From Rhizobium etli 8C-3 (lineage in GTDB: Bacteria; Pseudomonadota; Alphaproteobacteria; Rhizobiales; Rhizobiaceae), in contig NZ_CP017244.1 in assembly GCF_001908375.1 (NCBI RefSeq), positions 372,001 to 436,000 on the forward strand: DNA of 64,000 bases, read 5' to 3'. The notes beneath the pieces are model-generated. The model was not told the origin of the DNA. It did not search any database and worked only from the letters and a program-made list of their open reading frames with translations. This document shows, piece after piece, positions 17,002 through 25,507 of this stretch. Made by a program: the position numbers and the translations under genes. Position 1 is the stretch's first letter, and each line of letters starts with the position of its first letter.

Positions 17002-17823
17002 TCAGCTGCCTTTGACGGCGCCCGCCGTCAAACCAGCAACGATCTGCTTCTGGGCAAACATTGTCAGCACCAGCACCGGCAGCGTAACGATCAGAGCTGC
17101 GGCCGCAAGCGGTCCCCAGCTGACCTGCTCGAAGGAAAGCATGTTGTAGACTGCCACCGGCAACGTCCGGGTTTCGCGGCTCGCGAGCACGATACCGAAC
17201 ACGAAATTGTTCCACGAGAAGATGACGGAGAGGATGAAGGCGACGACAATGCCGGGCTTGGCGATCGGCAGCGCCACCAAGCGGAAGACCTGCCATGGCG
17301 TTGCCCCGTCGATACTTGCCGCCTCTTCGAGCTCCATCGGCGTCGTTTCGAAATAGCCGATCATGATCCATACGACGATCGGCACGGTCACCACCAGATG
17401 GATGATGATCTGGGGCCAGAGTGTGCCGAGGAGATCCAGCCATTGGAAGAGCAGGAAGAGCGGGATCAGAAAGGAAAGCCCAGGTGTCATTCGCGCGATC
17501 ATGATGACCATTGCCGAACGCTCGGCCTTGAGGCGGGCAATGCCATAGCCTGCCGGCACGCCAATCAACAACGCCAGAAAGGTCGCCGCTCCCGTGACAA
17601 GAATGGAATTCCAGAAATACAGGAAGAAATTGTTCTCCTCGAATACTTTGGCGTAGTTCGACCAGGCAAATCGCTCCGGGATGAAGATCGGCGGATAGGC
17701 TCCATTGTCGATTTCGAACTTCAGGGACAGCGAGATCATCCACAGAAAGAAGAGGATGACCGGCGAGACCATCACCGTGGCGACGAAGAAAAGACCGATG
17801 CGATCGAGCGTCTTGCGCTTCAT
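17002..17823 (-). CDS. Carbohydrate ABC transporter permease (MalG type)
   Basis: 273 aa with six membrane segments and the EAA loop EEAASIDGATPWQVFRLVAL near residues 190-210, which contacts the ATPase. C-terminus reads FAQKQIVAGLTAGAVKG, the standard MalG/UgpE ending. Its ATG overlaps the stop of the upstream permease by one base (TGATG). It forms the inner-membrane channel together with that permease. No ATPase gene is present in this unit, so the transporter must borrow an MsmK/UgpC-type ATPase from elsewhere, as many rhizobial sugar transporters appear to do. Confidence 0.92.
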   Translation of the reverse strand: MKRKTLDRIGLFFVATVMVSPVILFFLWMISLSLKFEIDNGAYPPIFIPERFAWSNYAKVFEENNFFLYFWNSILVTGAATFLALLIGVPAGYGIARLKAERSAMVIMIARMTPGLSFLIPLFLLFQWLDLLGTLWPQIIIHLVVTVPIVVWIMIGYFETTPMELEEAASIDGATPWQVFRLVALPIAKPGIVVAFILSVIFSWNNFVFGIVLASRETRTLPVAVYNMLSFEQVSWGPLAAAALIVTLPVLVLTMFAQKQIVAGLTAGAVKGS

Positions 17824-18761
17824 CAGCGTGTCTCCGTGTCTGACCAGTTCGTGCGCGCCCGCACCATCATTAAAACGAAGGAAAGCGCAACGATGACGAC
17901 GAAGAAGACGACGGCCATCGCAGATCCGTAGCCGATGTCGTAATAGGCAAAGGCCGTATTGTAGAGATAGATATTGATCGTCTCCGAGGCCGTGCCCGGT
18001 CCGCCTTGCGTCATCGCATAGATGATGTCGAAGCTCTTTACGGCATCGATGCTGCGGATGATGACACCGACCATGAGGAAGGGCGCAATCATCGGCAGCG
18101 TGAGATAACGGAACTTCTGCCAGGCATTGGCACCGTCGATTTCGGCGCTTTCATACGGCTCGCGCGGCAGAGCCGCGAGACCGCCAAGCACGATTAGCAT
18201 GATCAGCGGCGTCCACTGCCAGGTTTCAACCAGAACCAGCGAGGGAATGACGCTCTTCTGATTGTAGATCCATTCCTGGGGTCCAATTCCGACCAACGAG
18301 AGAATATAATTCAGGACGCCGAGCTGTGGATGAAACATCATCGTCCAGACGAGCGCGATGGCAACAGGTGTCGCCATCATCGGCATGACGAAGATGCCGC
18401 GCAGGAATCCCCGCAGCGGGAACTGCGCGTCAAAGATCAGGGCGGCGAGCGTTCCCAGAAACAGGGGTCCGATCACCGCAAGCGCCGTATAAAGGATGGT
18501 ATGCCAAAGAGAATCCCAAAAACGCGTGTCGGTCGCGAGACGGAGATAGTTGTCCCATCCTGAAAACGCCTGTGCCTGCCCGAGTGTCCAGCTGTTCACG
18601 CTCATCCACAGGGTGAAAACCCATGGAAAAACGATGACGGCCGCGATCACGATCAGGGCTGGGACGACGAAGGGCCAGTAGTTGGGAGCAAGTCCACTGG
18701 ACTTGCTCCTCGCACGGGTTGCCGTCGCCTTCGCCGCTTCAATGCTCACCGAAGACATCAT
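17823..18761 (-). CDS. Carbohydrate ABC transporter permease (MalF type)
   Basis: About 312 aa with six membrane segments after a short charged N-terminus. The EAA loop ESAEIDGANAWQKFRYLTLP and the following MIAPFLMVGVIIR segment are typical of MalF/UgpA permeases. The first ATG of an ATG-ATG pair overlaps the stop of the binding-protein gene by four bases, and the stop touches the MalG start. The reading frame is open upstream to 18947, but that part is read through the binding-protein gene and is not real. Partner of the MalG-type permease. Confidence 0.92.
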   Translation of the reverse strand: MMSSVSIEAAKATATRARSKSSGLAPNYWPFVVPALIVIAAVIVFPWVFTLWMSVNSWTLGQAQAFSGWDNYLRLATDTRFWDSLWHTILYTALAVIGPLFLGTLAALIFDAQFPLRGFLRGIFVMPMMATPVAIALVWTMMFHPQLGVLNYILSLVGIGPQEWIYNQKSVIPSLVLVETWQWTPLIMLIVLGGLAALPREPYESAEIDGANAWQKFRYLTLPMIAPFLMVGVIIRSIDAVKSFDIIYAMTQGGPGTASETINIYLYNTAFAYYDIGYGSAMAVVFFVVIVALSFVLMMVRARTNWSDTETR

Positions 18762-20089
18762 CCCTCGCTTCGGGCCAGGACCGGCTCGAACTGGGCCGTG
18801 GCTGACTTGAGTTCGGCGGCCGGGTCTGCGCCGCCGATCATGTTCGTCAGGCCGACGCCATAGATGTCGCGGAATTCGGTGACGGGGATGATGACCGGCA
18901 GGGCGAGCTTTGAAATCTTGCCGGATCCGACGACCGCATCGACCCATGAGCTCGGCATCGTGACGCCTTCGCGAACCTTGGGATCTTCAAGGATGGATTG
19001 GCGGAAGGGAACGCCGGCACCAGCCTGCAGAAGCCGGGCGCCCATGTCATGGGAAACCACCCATTGGCAGAAGAGGTAGGCGGCTTCCTTGTTCTTGCTT
19101 GCTGCCGTTACCCCGATACCATCGCCAAAAGTCGCGGCTGCCTGCGCTTTCGGGCCCTTCGGCATGATCCCGTAACCCACCTGGCCGACGACCCGGGATT
19201 TTTCAGGGTTTTCGATTGGCGGGGCAAAGCCGACGCCATCAAGCCACATGCCGACCTTGCCCTGCAGGAATGCCGATTGGGCTTCTGCCCAATTGAATCC
19301 GGAGACGCCGACAGGTGCTGCCTTCGTCATCAGGCGCTGATAGAGCGTTGCCGCCTGGACGGCTTCATCGGTGGTGGTGCGCAGTTTGCCGTCGGGCCCG
19401 AGGGGCGTCATGCCGTAACCGAGCATGAGGGCCGTCCACACGGGGACATTGGCATTTTTCAGTCCGCGAGCAACGAAGCCATAAGTGTTGCTGGACGCGT
19501 CCGTCAGGGCCTCTGCGGCGTTCGCCATCTCTTCGAAGGTTGCAGGGTACGAAAGGCCCTTTTTCTCGAAGAGCTGCTTGTTCCAGTAGACGATCCAGTA
19601 GTCGACGGAGAAGGGCAGGGAGCGCAGGAGGCCGTCGGAATCCTTGGCGAACTGCAGGCCTGCATCGGCGAAATCGCTCTCGACCAGCGACGGATCGGTA
19701 AGCGACGGATCCTTGAGAAATCCGCTTATGTCGGCAAGCCAGCCACCTTTTTCGAACTGCCGTTTCTGCACATGATAGCTCATGTGGACGACGTCGAAGC
19801 TCGGCTTTCCGGAGCTGAGCTCGATCGTCGTCTTCTGGCGCTGCTGCTGTTCGGGCGTCGCCTCGGCATTGACCTTTATACCGGTCAGCTCCTGGAACTC
19901 GCCGAGATATTTGAGGATGATCTCGCTGCGTGGGCTCTTGACGAGATTGACTTCGAGCGTTGTGCCGGCAAACCGTTTCCAGTCAACGGCGGCCGAAGCC
20001 GCCCTGACGCCAAGAAAGCCGGCGGCGCCGAGAGCGGCAGAACCAGCCAGAAAATTCCGGCGAGTTGGATTCCAAATTGAAGATGACAT
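18758..20089 (-). CDS. Sugar ABC transporter substrate-binding protein
   Basis: About 443 aa, cluster of MalE-like receptors. A twin-arginine signal is present (RR at 10-11, then NFLAGSAALGAAGF) with likely cleavage near residue 34. Binding-protein features include FQELTGIKVNAEATPEQQQR, FDVVHMSYHV and YWIVYWNKQLFEKKG. The start at 20089 is 6 bases from GGAGG. Tat export suggests folding in the cytoplasm before secretion, somewhat unusual for a sugar receptor but common in rhizobia. Second gene after the GntR regulator in the minus-strand unit; ligand unknown. Confidence 0.9.
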   Translation of the reverse strand: MSSSIWNPTRRNFLAGSAALGAAGFLGVRAASAAVDWKRFAGTTLEVNLVKSPRSEIILKYLGEFQELTGIKVNAEATPEQQQRQKTTIELSSGKPSFDVVHMSYHVQKRQFEKGGWLADISGFLKDPSLTDPSLVESDFADAGLQFAKDSDGLLRSLPFSVDYWIVYWNKQLFEKKGLSYPATFEEMANAAEALTDASSNTYGFVARGLKNANVPVWTALMLGYGMTPLGPDGKLRTTTDEAVQAATLYQRLMTKAAPVGVSGFNWAEAQSAFLQGKVGMWLDGVGFAPPIENPEKSRVVGQVGYGIMPKGPKAQAAATFGDGIGVTAASKNKEAAYLFCQWVVSHDMGARLLQAGAGVPFRQSILEDPKVREGVTMPSSWVDAVVGSGKISKLALPVIIPVTEFRDIYGVGLTNMIGGADPAAELKSATAQFEPVLARSEG

Positions 20090-20140
20090 GCCATTCCTCC
20101 TCTTCTTGCCGGAGATCTCCTCACCACCGGCTTGCATTTC

Positions 20141-20800
20141 CTATAATCTGAGTGCGCGGTCCCTCGCGTGATGGATATGTGCCACGAGCGCGCTGACCGC
20201 ATCTTCCGCAGACCGTCGCTCTATGGCTTCGAGAACCTTCAGATGTTCTCCCATGACCGGCCCGACGCGACCGTCGATACGAAAGCGTTCCTGGCTTATA
20301 AGGCGCATCTTGATTGAATTCACCCGGTAGACATTCGAGATGATGGTGTTGCCGAGCGCGTCGATGAAGGCATCATGCATTCCCCAGTCCACAGCCTGGG
20401 CGTGAAGCTCAAGTTCATGCGAATTGTTGCCGCCATCGATGGCCTCGGCGATGTCCCGGTGCGTTTTCAAAAGGCCTGCGATCGTTTCGTCGGAGGCCGA
20501 CCGCGTAAAGAGCGCAACCGCCTCCTTCTCCAGGAACACGCGAAGCTGAAAGGCTTCGCGGATCAGGTTGAGATCGATATGAGCAATCTGCAGGCCGCGC
20601 TGCGGCACCGTCTTGATGAGGCCCTCGGCTTCGAGCCTTGGAATGAGTTCACGGATTGCGCCGAGCGTCAGTCCGGTCAGTTCGACGAGGCGGCGTTGGG
20701 AGACGAACTGACCGGGACGGACATCGCGCGCCAGCAGATGCCGGGTAAAGCTCTCATAAGCTCTTTCCCGCAACGTCGGCTGTTCGTCCAATCCACTCAT
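20141..20800 (-). CDS. GntR-family regulator (FadR/FCD type)
   Basis: 219 aa. Winged helix at about 8-75 with LVELTGLTLGAIRELIPRLE as the helix-turn-helix, then an all-helical FCD effector domain with conserved metal-ligand candidates (the D/H pairs around WGMHDAFIDALGN and MGEHLKVLEAI). An AAGGGGGA site precedes the ATG at 20800. It sits between the DapA-like gene (23 bp) and the binding-protein gene (51 bp) in the same direction, so it is probably the local repressor of this sugar unit, responding to a sugar acid or a keto acid (inference). Confidence 0.9.
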   Translation of the reverse strand: MSGLDEQPTLRERAYESFTRHLLARDVRPGQFVSQRRLVELTGLTLGAIRELIPRLEAEGLIKTVPQRGLQIAHIDLNLIREAFQLRVFLEKEAVALFTRSASDETIAGLLKTHRDIAEAIDGGNNSHELELHAQAVDWGMHDAFIDALGNTIISNVYRVNSIKMRLISQERFRIDGRVGPVMGEHLKVLEAIERRSAEDAVSALVAHIHHARDRALRL

Positions 20801-20823
20801 GGATCCCCCTTCGTACATGACGA

Positions 20824-21723
20824 TCAAGCGGCCTTTTTTCGAAACAGGGCGTCAAAGGCGAGGGCAAGCTCGTTGCATCCTTCGCCGGATATTGAAACGA
20901 GCGGCGGGCGAACCGCAAGCCACATGTCATCACCACTCAGGTGCGCGATCATCACCTTTATTGCCGGGGTCACGGGGTGCTTCAGCAGGTCGGCCACGAA
21001 AGCAACGACGCGCGGATCATCCCTTCCTTCTTCGGCCATGCGCTTGATCTCCGGGGCGATGAAATTCGCCATGCCGGAGATTGCGCCCTGGCCGCCGAGG
21101 CGCGTTGCTTGTGCCAGGTGGCGCTCATCGCCGATCAAGATGATGAGATCATGATGGGCCTCGAGCAGTTTTTCGGTAAAGGCCCAATCGCCGGAGGAAT
21201 CCTTGACGCCTGTCACAATTCCCGCAAAGGCCTGCCGCAGGCGGCCGATCAGCGCAACGCTCAACGGCACCATCGTGATGGAGGGAATGTTATAGACGAT
21301 GATGTCGCGCGCTTGATCCCCCAGAATGCGGAATACGGCACAAAACCAGCGGAAAATGCCTTCGTCGCTGACATTCTTAAAATAGCAAGGCGGGGCCAGG
21401 AGAATGTTTCGAACGCCCATGGAAAGAGCATAGCCCGTCTGGGCAGCAGCATCCTCGGCGGCGTCGACCAGGACGCCCACGACAATTTGGGAGGGCTCGA
21501 TGCCGGCCTCGATGAATGCCGCAAGCACCCTCTGGCGCTCAGTGCTGCCGATCGACGATCCTTCGCCGGTTGTCCCAAACAGCGTGACGCTGGAACAGCC
21601 AGCCGCAAGGCTCCGCTTTGCGTGTGCGATCATCGCAGAAACAGCAACGCGTTCATCGCCGTCGAAAGGGGTCGCCAGCGCCACCGATAATCCAAAACGC
21701 TCCAAGAACCTGCATCCCGCCAA
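20824..21723 (-). CDS. DapA-family aldolase (dihydrodipicolinate synthase-like)
   Basis: About 299 aa, a class I lyase of the DHDPS/N-acetylneuraminate lyase superfamily. Signature residues are in place: GTTGEGSS at 50-57, tyrosine 144 in VYNIP, and the Schiff-base lysine 174 in TGVKDSSGD. Such enzymes cleave or form 2-keto-3-deoxy acids. With a PfkB kinase and a sugar transporter in the same unit, a catabolic sugar-acid aldolase is more likely than lysine biosynthesis. The start is a TTG at 21723 or a TTG at 21705; no ATG is available before the conserved FGLSVALATPF strand. Confidence 0.88.
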   Translation of the reverse strand: MAGCRFLERFGLSVALATPFDGDERVAVSAMIAHAKRSLAAGCSSVTLFGTTGEGSSIGSTERQRVLAAFIEAGIEPSQIVVGVLVDAAEDAAAQTGYALSMGVRNILLAPPCYFKNVSDEGIFRWFCAVFRILGDQARDIIVYNIPSITMVPLSVALIGRLRQAFAGIVTGVKDSSGDWAFTEKLLEAHHDLIILIGDERHLAQATRLGGQGAISGMANFIAPEIKRMAEEGRDDPRVVAFVADLLKHPVTPAIKVMIAHLSGDDMWLAVRPPLVSISGEGCNELALAFDALFRKKAA

Positions 21724-21822
21724 ACTGACTATTCAGTACGGATTGACTAACATGTTAGCTGTGGACCGGCAAGTGAAATATCGCCGACCGCTCGCGCCGG
21801 CGGGTGCAATAGGGTCCGTGGG

Positions 21823-22800
21823 TCAGACGCAGGCGGCGTCGAGGCGGTGATGATGTCCAAGGCAGCGCCGCACACCTTCCTCGATGCCGATCTTCGGCGC
21901 GAGTCCGAATGCCTTTTGAAGCGTAATGTCGCCGCAGCGGAAAAACACTCCCTCTGGACGGTTTGCCATTCCTCGCACCTGCGGTTCCCAGCCGAGCTCG
22001 CGGCAGATAAGCTCGGCAAGCGCAATGAAAGCGGTTGCTTTGCCTGTCGAGAGGTTAAGGCTTGCGCCTGATGGCAGCGCGTCCATCGTCTTCCAAATGA
22101 AATCGACGCAATCGGAAATGTGGATGAAGTCGCGGCATTGGCGACCGCTTCCCCAGACGAAGACTTCCGGCGCGCCGCGCTCCTTGAGAAGCCTGTTGCA
22201 GATGGCCGGGAAGGGATAGGCGAGGTCCTGGTCCTCGCCATAGCCACTGAACGGCCGGTAGGCAACGGCCCGGCCGCCATAGCGCTCGACATAAAGCTTC
22301 ATCAGATATTCGCCGGTGAGCTTGGTCCAGCCGTAGCTGAGGTCGGGCACGCCAAGCGGGCGCTCGAACGAGATCATGTCTTCAGAAAGCCTCGTCTGCA
22401 TCGCCTCAGTTTGCAATGCCACGGGATACGCCGCACTGGAGCTAAAATAGACGACGGTTGCGGGGCGGCATTCGCCTGCCCACCGCCAGAGCGCTGCGTC
22501 GACGGCGAGATCTTCGGCAACGAGCAGCGTCTGGTTCTCGAGCATCATTCGCCCGCCGACGAGCGCCGCGAGGTGAAACACATAGTCGAAATGCTCGCGG
22601 GTGCTTTCGAAAAATCCCCGGCAATCCTGCTCATTCAAGGTGAACTGACGATGCAAACGCTGGCTTGAAGAAGGTGGCCTTGCGCCCGTTCCCGGTTTTA
22701 TAGGATCGACGCAGACCACATCGAAGCCCTCGGCCAAGAGCCGGTCACAGAGATGCCGGCCGACAAAGCCGCATCCGCCAGTCACGAGTGCACGCGTCAT
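21823..22800 (-). CDS. NAD-dependent nucleotide-sugar epimerase/dehydratase
   Basis: 325 aa extended SDR. Rossmann loop TGGCGFVG at 7-14, SSSA at 120-123, and the catalytic Y156-x-x-x-K160 in SYGWTK. The RPFSGYGEDQDLAYPFP region resembles enzymes acting on UDP- or GDP-sugars. It follows the glycosyltransferase gene by 8 bp and has a TAGGGGGG site before the ATG, so the two form a pair probably making and transferring a sugar for a surface polysaccharide (inference). Separated by about 100 bp from the DapA-like gene downstream, so co-transcription with the transporter unit is possible but not shown. Confidence 0.88.
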   Translation of the reverse strand: MTRALVTGGCGFVGRHLCDRLLAEGFDVVCVDPIKPGTGARPPSSSQRLHRQFTLNEQDCRGFFESTREHFDYVFHLAALVGGRMMLENQTLLVAEDLAVDAALWRWAGECRPATVVYFSSSAAYPVALQTEAMQTRLSEDMISFERPLGVPDLSYGWTKLTGEYLMKLYVERYGGRAVAYRPFSGYGEDQDLAYPFPAICNRLLKERGAPEVFVWGSGRQCRDFIHISDCVDFIWKTMDALPSGASLNLSTGKATAFIALAELICRELGWEPQVRGMANRPEGVFFRCGDITLQKAFGLAPKIGIEEGVRRCLGHHHRLDAACV

Positions 22801-22808
22801 GATCCCCC

Positions 22809-24020
22809 CTAAGCAGCGAGAAATGCAGCCTCCCCTGCATAGATCGCGATCATCCGGCGTTCCCATTCTACGCGGCTGGGCGCAATCTTATTGCCGAAGG
22901 CGCGGGCGCCTTCTGCGAGCTTTTGCACAAGGCTGTCGCTCTTGACCTTCAACAACGCTTCGGCCAGTGAGGCGGCATCGCCGCTCTTGAACACCAGCCC
23001 CGCGCGGTTTTGCTCGATCTCGTCAGCAATGAGAGCATTGCTGCTTATGATTACCGGAATTCCACTCATGATTGCCTCGGCGGCCACCAGCCCGTAAGGC
23101 TCCGGCATCCGAGACGGCATCACGAATATCCGCGCCTGGTCGGCAAGCTCGGCTACGGTTTCATGGTCGAGCCAACCGGGCACCCAGCAATTTGGAAGCG
23201 TCACCTGCATCTCTTCGAGAAGCGGCCCGCGGCCGATCAGCGTTGCTGCCTGATTGGTCATGCGCAGTGCTTCGCCCAGCGTACGCACGCCCTTTTCCCA
23301 GGTCATGCGGCCGAGGAACATGATGCGTTCGTGCCGCCAAGGTTCCGTCGGCCGCCGCGTAAGCGGCTCGGTGGGTGTGCGCAAGGTCTGGAAATTCCTG
23401 ATTGGCCCGGGGGTCAAGTAGGCTTCCATTTTCTCGTGAGCGAGGATCACCTCGATGCGCTGCCAAAAGTCGTCACCGACGCCAATCTGCCCCAGCATGC
23501 GCCGGAAGCGCCAAAGCTTGTGCAGATAGTTGCGCTTGTCGCAGTTGGTTGCCAGGCACTCGAGCGACATCGGTTTGACGGGGCAGATTTCGCCGCTCCT
23601 GTAGTTGAGCCGACCGCCATTCGGGCAGTTCAGGAAAAAGTCGTGGGCCGTTACGATGACGCGGGCCGGGCTCTCGGCCAGGGCATGAAAGATCGAAGGC
23701 GACAGGATCTGGTTCCAACCGTGCACATGAACGACGGTCTTTTCGCTGGATCGTGCCAACAGCATCGACAGCGCCTCGTAGGCCCGCTTGTTGAAGTGAC
23801 GGTCGAAAACATTGGCGATGACAGGCCCGTCTCGAAGCGGCCTTTCGCCAAGCGCGATCGTCGGTAAGCGCAGACCGTATTCTTCAAGGCCGGTCCCGTC
23901 GTCGCCAACGAAGAAAGTGCAATCCATGGCGGCCCGCGCACAGGCCTGCAGACACTGGATCGCGACTTTCGTCGCTCCACCTTGGACAACGGAAACGTCG
24001 TTCACGACAATAAGGCGCAT
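22809..24020 (-). CDS. Glycosyltransferase family 4
   Basis: 403 aa GT-B enzyme. N-terminal IVVNDVSVVQGGATKVAIQ binds the acceptor side; C-terminal RIMFLGRMTWEKGVRTL and the EPYGLVAAEAIMSGIPVI block hold the conserved E-x7-E donor-binding pair. A cysteine-rich stretch, NCPNGGRLNYRSGEICPVKP with CLATNC after it, could bind a metal and recalls similar segments in other GT4 enzymes annotated for exopolysaccharide synthesis. No membrane segment, so probably membrane-peripheral. Likely works with the downstream epimerase. Confidence 0.88.
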   Translation of the reverse strand: MRLIVVNDVSVVQGGATKVAIQCLQACARAAMDCTFFVGDDGTGLEEYGLRLPTIALGERPLRDGPVIANVFDRHFNKRAYEALSMLLARSSEKTVVHVHGWNQILSPSIFHALAESPARVIVTAHDFFLNCPNGGRLNYRSGEICPVKPMSLECLATNCDKRNYLHKLWRFRRMLGQIGVGDDFWQRIEVILAHEKMEAYLTPGPIRNFQTLRTPTEPLTRRPTEPWRHERIMFLGRMTWEKGVRTLGEALRMTNQAATLIGRGPLLEEMQVTLPNCWVPGWLDHETVAELADQARIFVMPSRMPEPYGLVAAEAIMSGIPVIISSNALIADEIEQNRAGLVFKSGDAASLAEALLKVKSDSLVQKLAEGARAFGNKIAPSRVEWERRMIAIYAGEAAFLAA

Positions 24021-24429
24021 GGTCGAACCGCCCAAATCTACGCAGGGGCCAAGCGGGGACCAGCACCGGCAAAGGAAAACCAAAATCCCCGCTTTCAATG
24101 AGGCGATTTATCACGTCCGATTGCAATTCACCCAATGGCATTAGTCCGCAGTAATGAAGTGCCGGGGGATTGCTATTTAAAAACAATCTGCTGCTGCACG
24201 ACCCACGTCAAATATCGCCAGCGTCGGGGTTTCTTCAGCCTGCTGACCGGGAATTGCTGTCGGTCAGCGGCGGACAAAAGCAACGCTGCGTAGACAGAGG
24301 GGCCAATGGCATGACACGGAAGTTGCAACTGCGCGCTGCATTCGATGCTTTACAATGTGAAGTGACTTTGAGCCCTATCGAATGTACGCTATTTGATGGC
24401 GCGCAATGGCGACAGCTGGGGGGTGCAAG
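24021..24429. other. Divergent intergenic region, nothing specific recognised
   Basis: About 410 bp between the divergent glycosyltransferase and response-regulator genes. It must hold promoters for both. I see a CTGCTGACCG/CGGTCAGCGG imperfect inverted repeat around 24239-24272 but no well-formed promoter, and no reading frame that looks real. Confidence 0.35.
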
Positions 24430-24834
24430 ATGACGATTGGAACTGTTCTGCTCCTTGAGGACGAGCCGATCATCGCTCTCGATGTCGAGAAGCTTCTTCA
24501 GGAAAACGGCGCCGAGAAGGTTATTACCCTGTCGACCTGTGCCGAGGCTATCGGATGGCTGGGTGTCAACACCCCGAATATCGCCATCGTCGATCCGCGT
24601 CTCAGCGATGGAATGTGCTCGTTTGCGGTGAAGACCCTTGCAGAGCGCAGCGTCCCCTTCATTCTCTATTCCGGCGAACCAGATGCGGCGATCGAGAGCG
24701 AACCCGCTTTCTCCGCAGGCCAGCTGCTTTGGAAGCCCTGTGAGCCCGAGAGACTGCTCGCCGCTCTCTCACGAGCTGCTATCGGTTCGGCTGAACATTC
24801 CGCCCGCACCGGTGGGCCTACGCTCCCGTTGTAA
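24430..24834 (+). CDS. Single-domain response regulator (CheY-like receiver)
   Basis: 134 aa, a receiver domain with no output domain. The phosphorylation site is complete: E10 and D11, phospho-acceptor D55 in AIVDPRLSD, S81, and K102 in WKP. A lone receiver may act as a phosphate sink or phosphorelay element; rhizobia often have them near stress-signalling genes. No histidine kinase is nearby. The ATG at 24430 follows GGGGGTGCAAG. A predicted small RNA follows about 110 bp downstream. Confidence 0.88.
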   Translation: MTIGTVLLLEDEPIIALDVEKLLQENGAEKVITLSTCAEAIGWLGVNTPNIAIVDPRLSDGMCSFAVKTLAERSVPFILYSGEPDAAIESEPAFSAGQLLWKPCEPERLLAALSRAAIGSAEHSARTGGPTLPL

Positions 24835-24912
24835 AAGGCACCAGCCGGACCACCGGCAGATGATCCGAGTACAACCAGAGCGCCTTTCGGTGATTTGGGA
24901 CCTTAGTCCAAG

Positions 24913-24940
24913 TTGACGGAAAACGCCTCCAAGCTAAACT
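24913..24940 (+). promoter_or_regulatory. Sigma-70-type promoter for a predicted small RNA
   Basis: TTGACG at 24913-24918 and TAAACT at 24935-24940 are separated by 16 bases. Both hexamers fit the housekeeping consensus well and point to a start near 24947. No ribosome-binding site or convincing reading frame follows before the terminator ending near 25008. Confidence 0.5.
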
Positions 24941-24946
24941 AGGCTC

Positions 24947-25008
24947 AGTCGTCCACTCTGCGGCGCTTTCGCATTTCTCAGTGCCCCGCCGCTTGCGGGG
25001 CATTTTTT
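24947..25008 (+). ncRNA. Predicted small RNA (about 60 nt) ending in a strong terminator
   Basis: Inferred from a sigma-70-like promoter (24913-24940) followed 42 bases later by a near-ideal intrinsic terminator. The intervening sequence has no start codon with a ribosome-binding site. The alternative is that the terminator serves the response-regulator transcript and the promoter is fortuitous. No Rfam family recognised. Confidence 0.4.
24982..25008 (+). terminator. Rho-independent terminator
   Basis: TGCCCCGC (24982-24989) pairs perfectly with GCGGGGCA (24995-25002) across a 5-base loop and is followed by six T (25003-25008). It works on the plus strand only; the other side has no T-run. 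It ends either the predicted small RNA or the response-regulator mRNA. Confidence 0.85.
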
Positions 25009-25370
25009 CTGCACGGTGGTTCTGGTGTTTGCCGCAAGTGGCTGGAATACTTCATTTTCGGCATCGTCATAACGGGGACTGTGGCACTCTTTGCCTTGCA
25101 CGGATGCGCAACGGCTTGCGCAGCGGCACCGCTCAAGGTTTCTAGGTGCCGTAGATTGACCTTTTGCGGCTCAGATGCGACGGGCTCGCCTCGCATGAAC
25201 TGGATGCCCGCCGACAAAGTGGCTAGAGGACGACTGCTGACTTGAACGGAGCTGTCCCACCTGCCGAACCACCGTTCGTCACCTTGCCGACCTCGCTCGT
25301 GCAGTTTCCGGCATGGCAAAAACAACCACTCCACAATAGACGGCTTGCCGGTCATGGAGCTTGACTGTCG

Positions 25371-25401
25371 AAAAAATGGGCCGCAGGTAATTGCGGCCCA
25401 T
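25371..25401 (-). terminator. Rho-independent terminator of the anti-SD small RNA
   Basis: On the minus strand a perfect 10-bp stem, ATGGGCCGCA with TGCGGCCCAT (25376-25385 and 25392-25401), encloses a 6-base loop and runs into six T (25371-25376, the last stem A included). No protein gene lies upstream on this strand for about 500 bp, so the terminator belongs to the small RNA. Confidence 0.88.
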
Positions 25402-25473
25402 GAGATGTGAAGGTGTGAACCTCCAGAGGGGAACAGCTGGCGGCACCGGGAGGAGAAGGTACACGCGGCAGCT
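25371..25473 (-). ncRNA. Predicted trans-acting small RNA with anti-Shine-Dalgarno loop (alpha-r14/NfeR1 or AbcR type)
   Basis: About 100 nt on the minus strand between a good promoter and an intrinsic terminator. The 5' hairpin is closed by AACAGCTG (25469-25476 region) and its complement at 25432-25439, and presents ACCTTCTCCTCCCGG, complementary to ribosome-binding sites. A second small hairpin (GAGGT-TCAC-ACCTT) and the terminator hairpin follow. Three hairpins with CUCCUCCC in an exposed loop is the published pattern of the rhizobial alpha-r14 (NfeR1) family, and resembles alpha-r15 (AbcR) RNAs; these pair with many ABC transporter and other mRNAs through Hfq. Family membership is inferred from architecture, not from alignment. 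Confidence 0.72.
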
Positions 25474-25478
25474 GTTTC

Positions 25479-25507
25479 TATATAGGACCAAAGCCAGCAT
25501 TTAGCAA
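25479..25507 (-). promoter_or_regulatory. Promoter of the anti-SD small RNA
   Basis: Read on the minus strand, TTGCTA (25507-25502) and TATATA (25484-25479) are exactly 17 bases apart, a strong sigma-70-type match. Transcription would begin near 25472, directly at the first hairpin. Confidence 0.65.
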
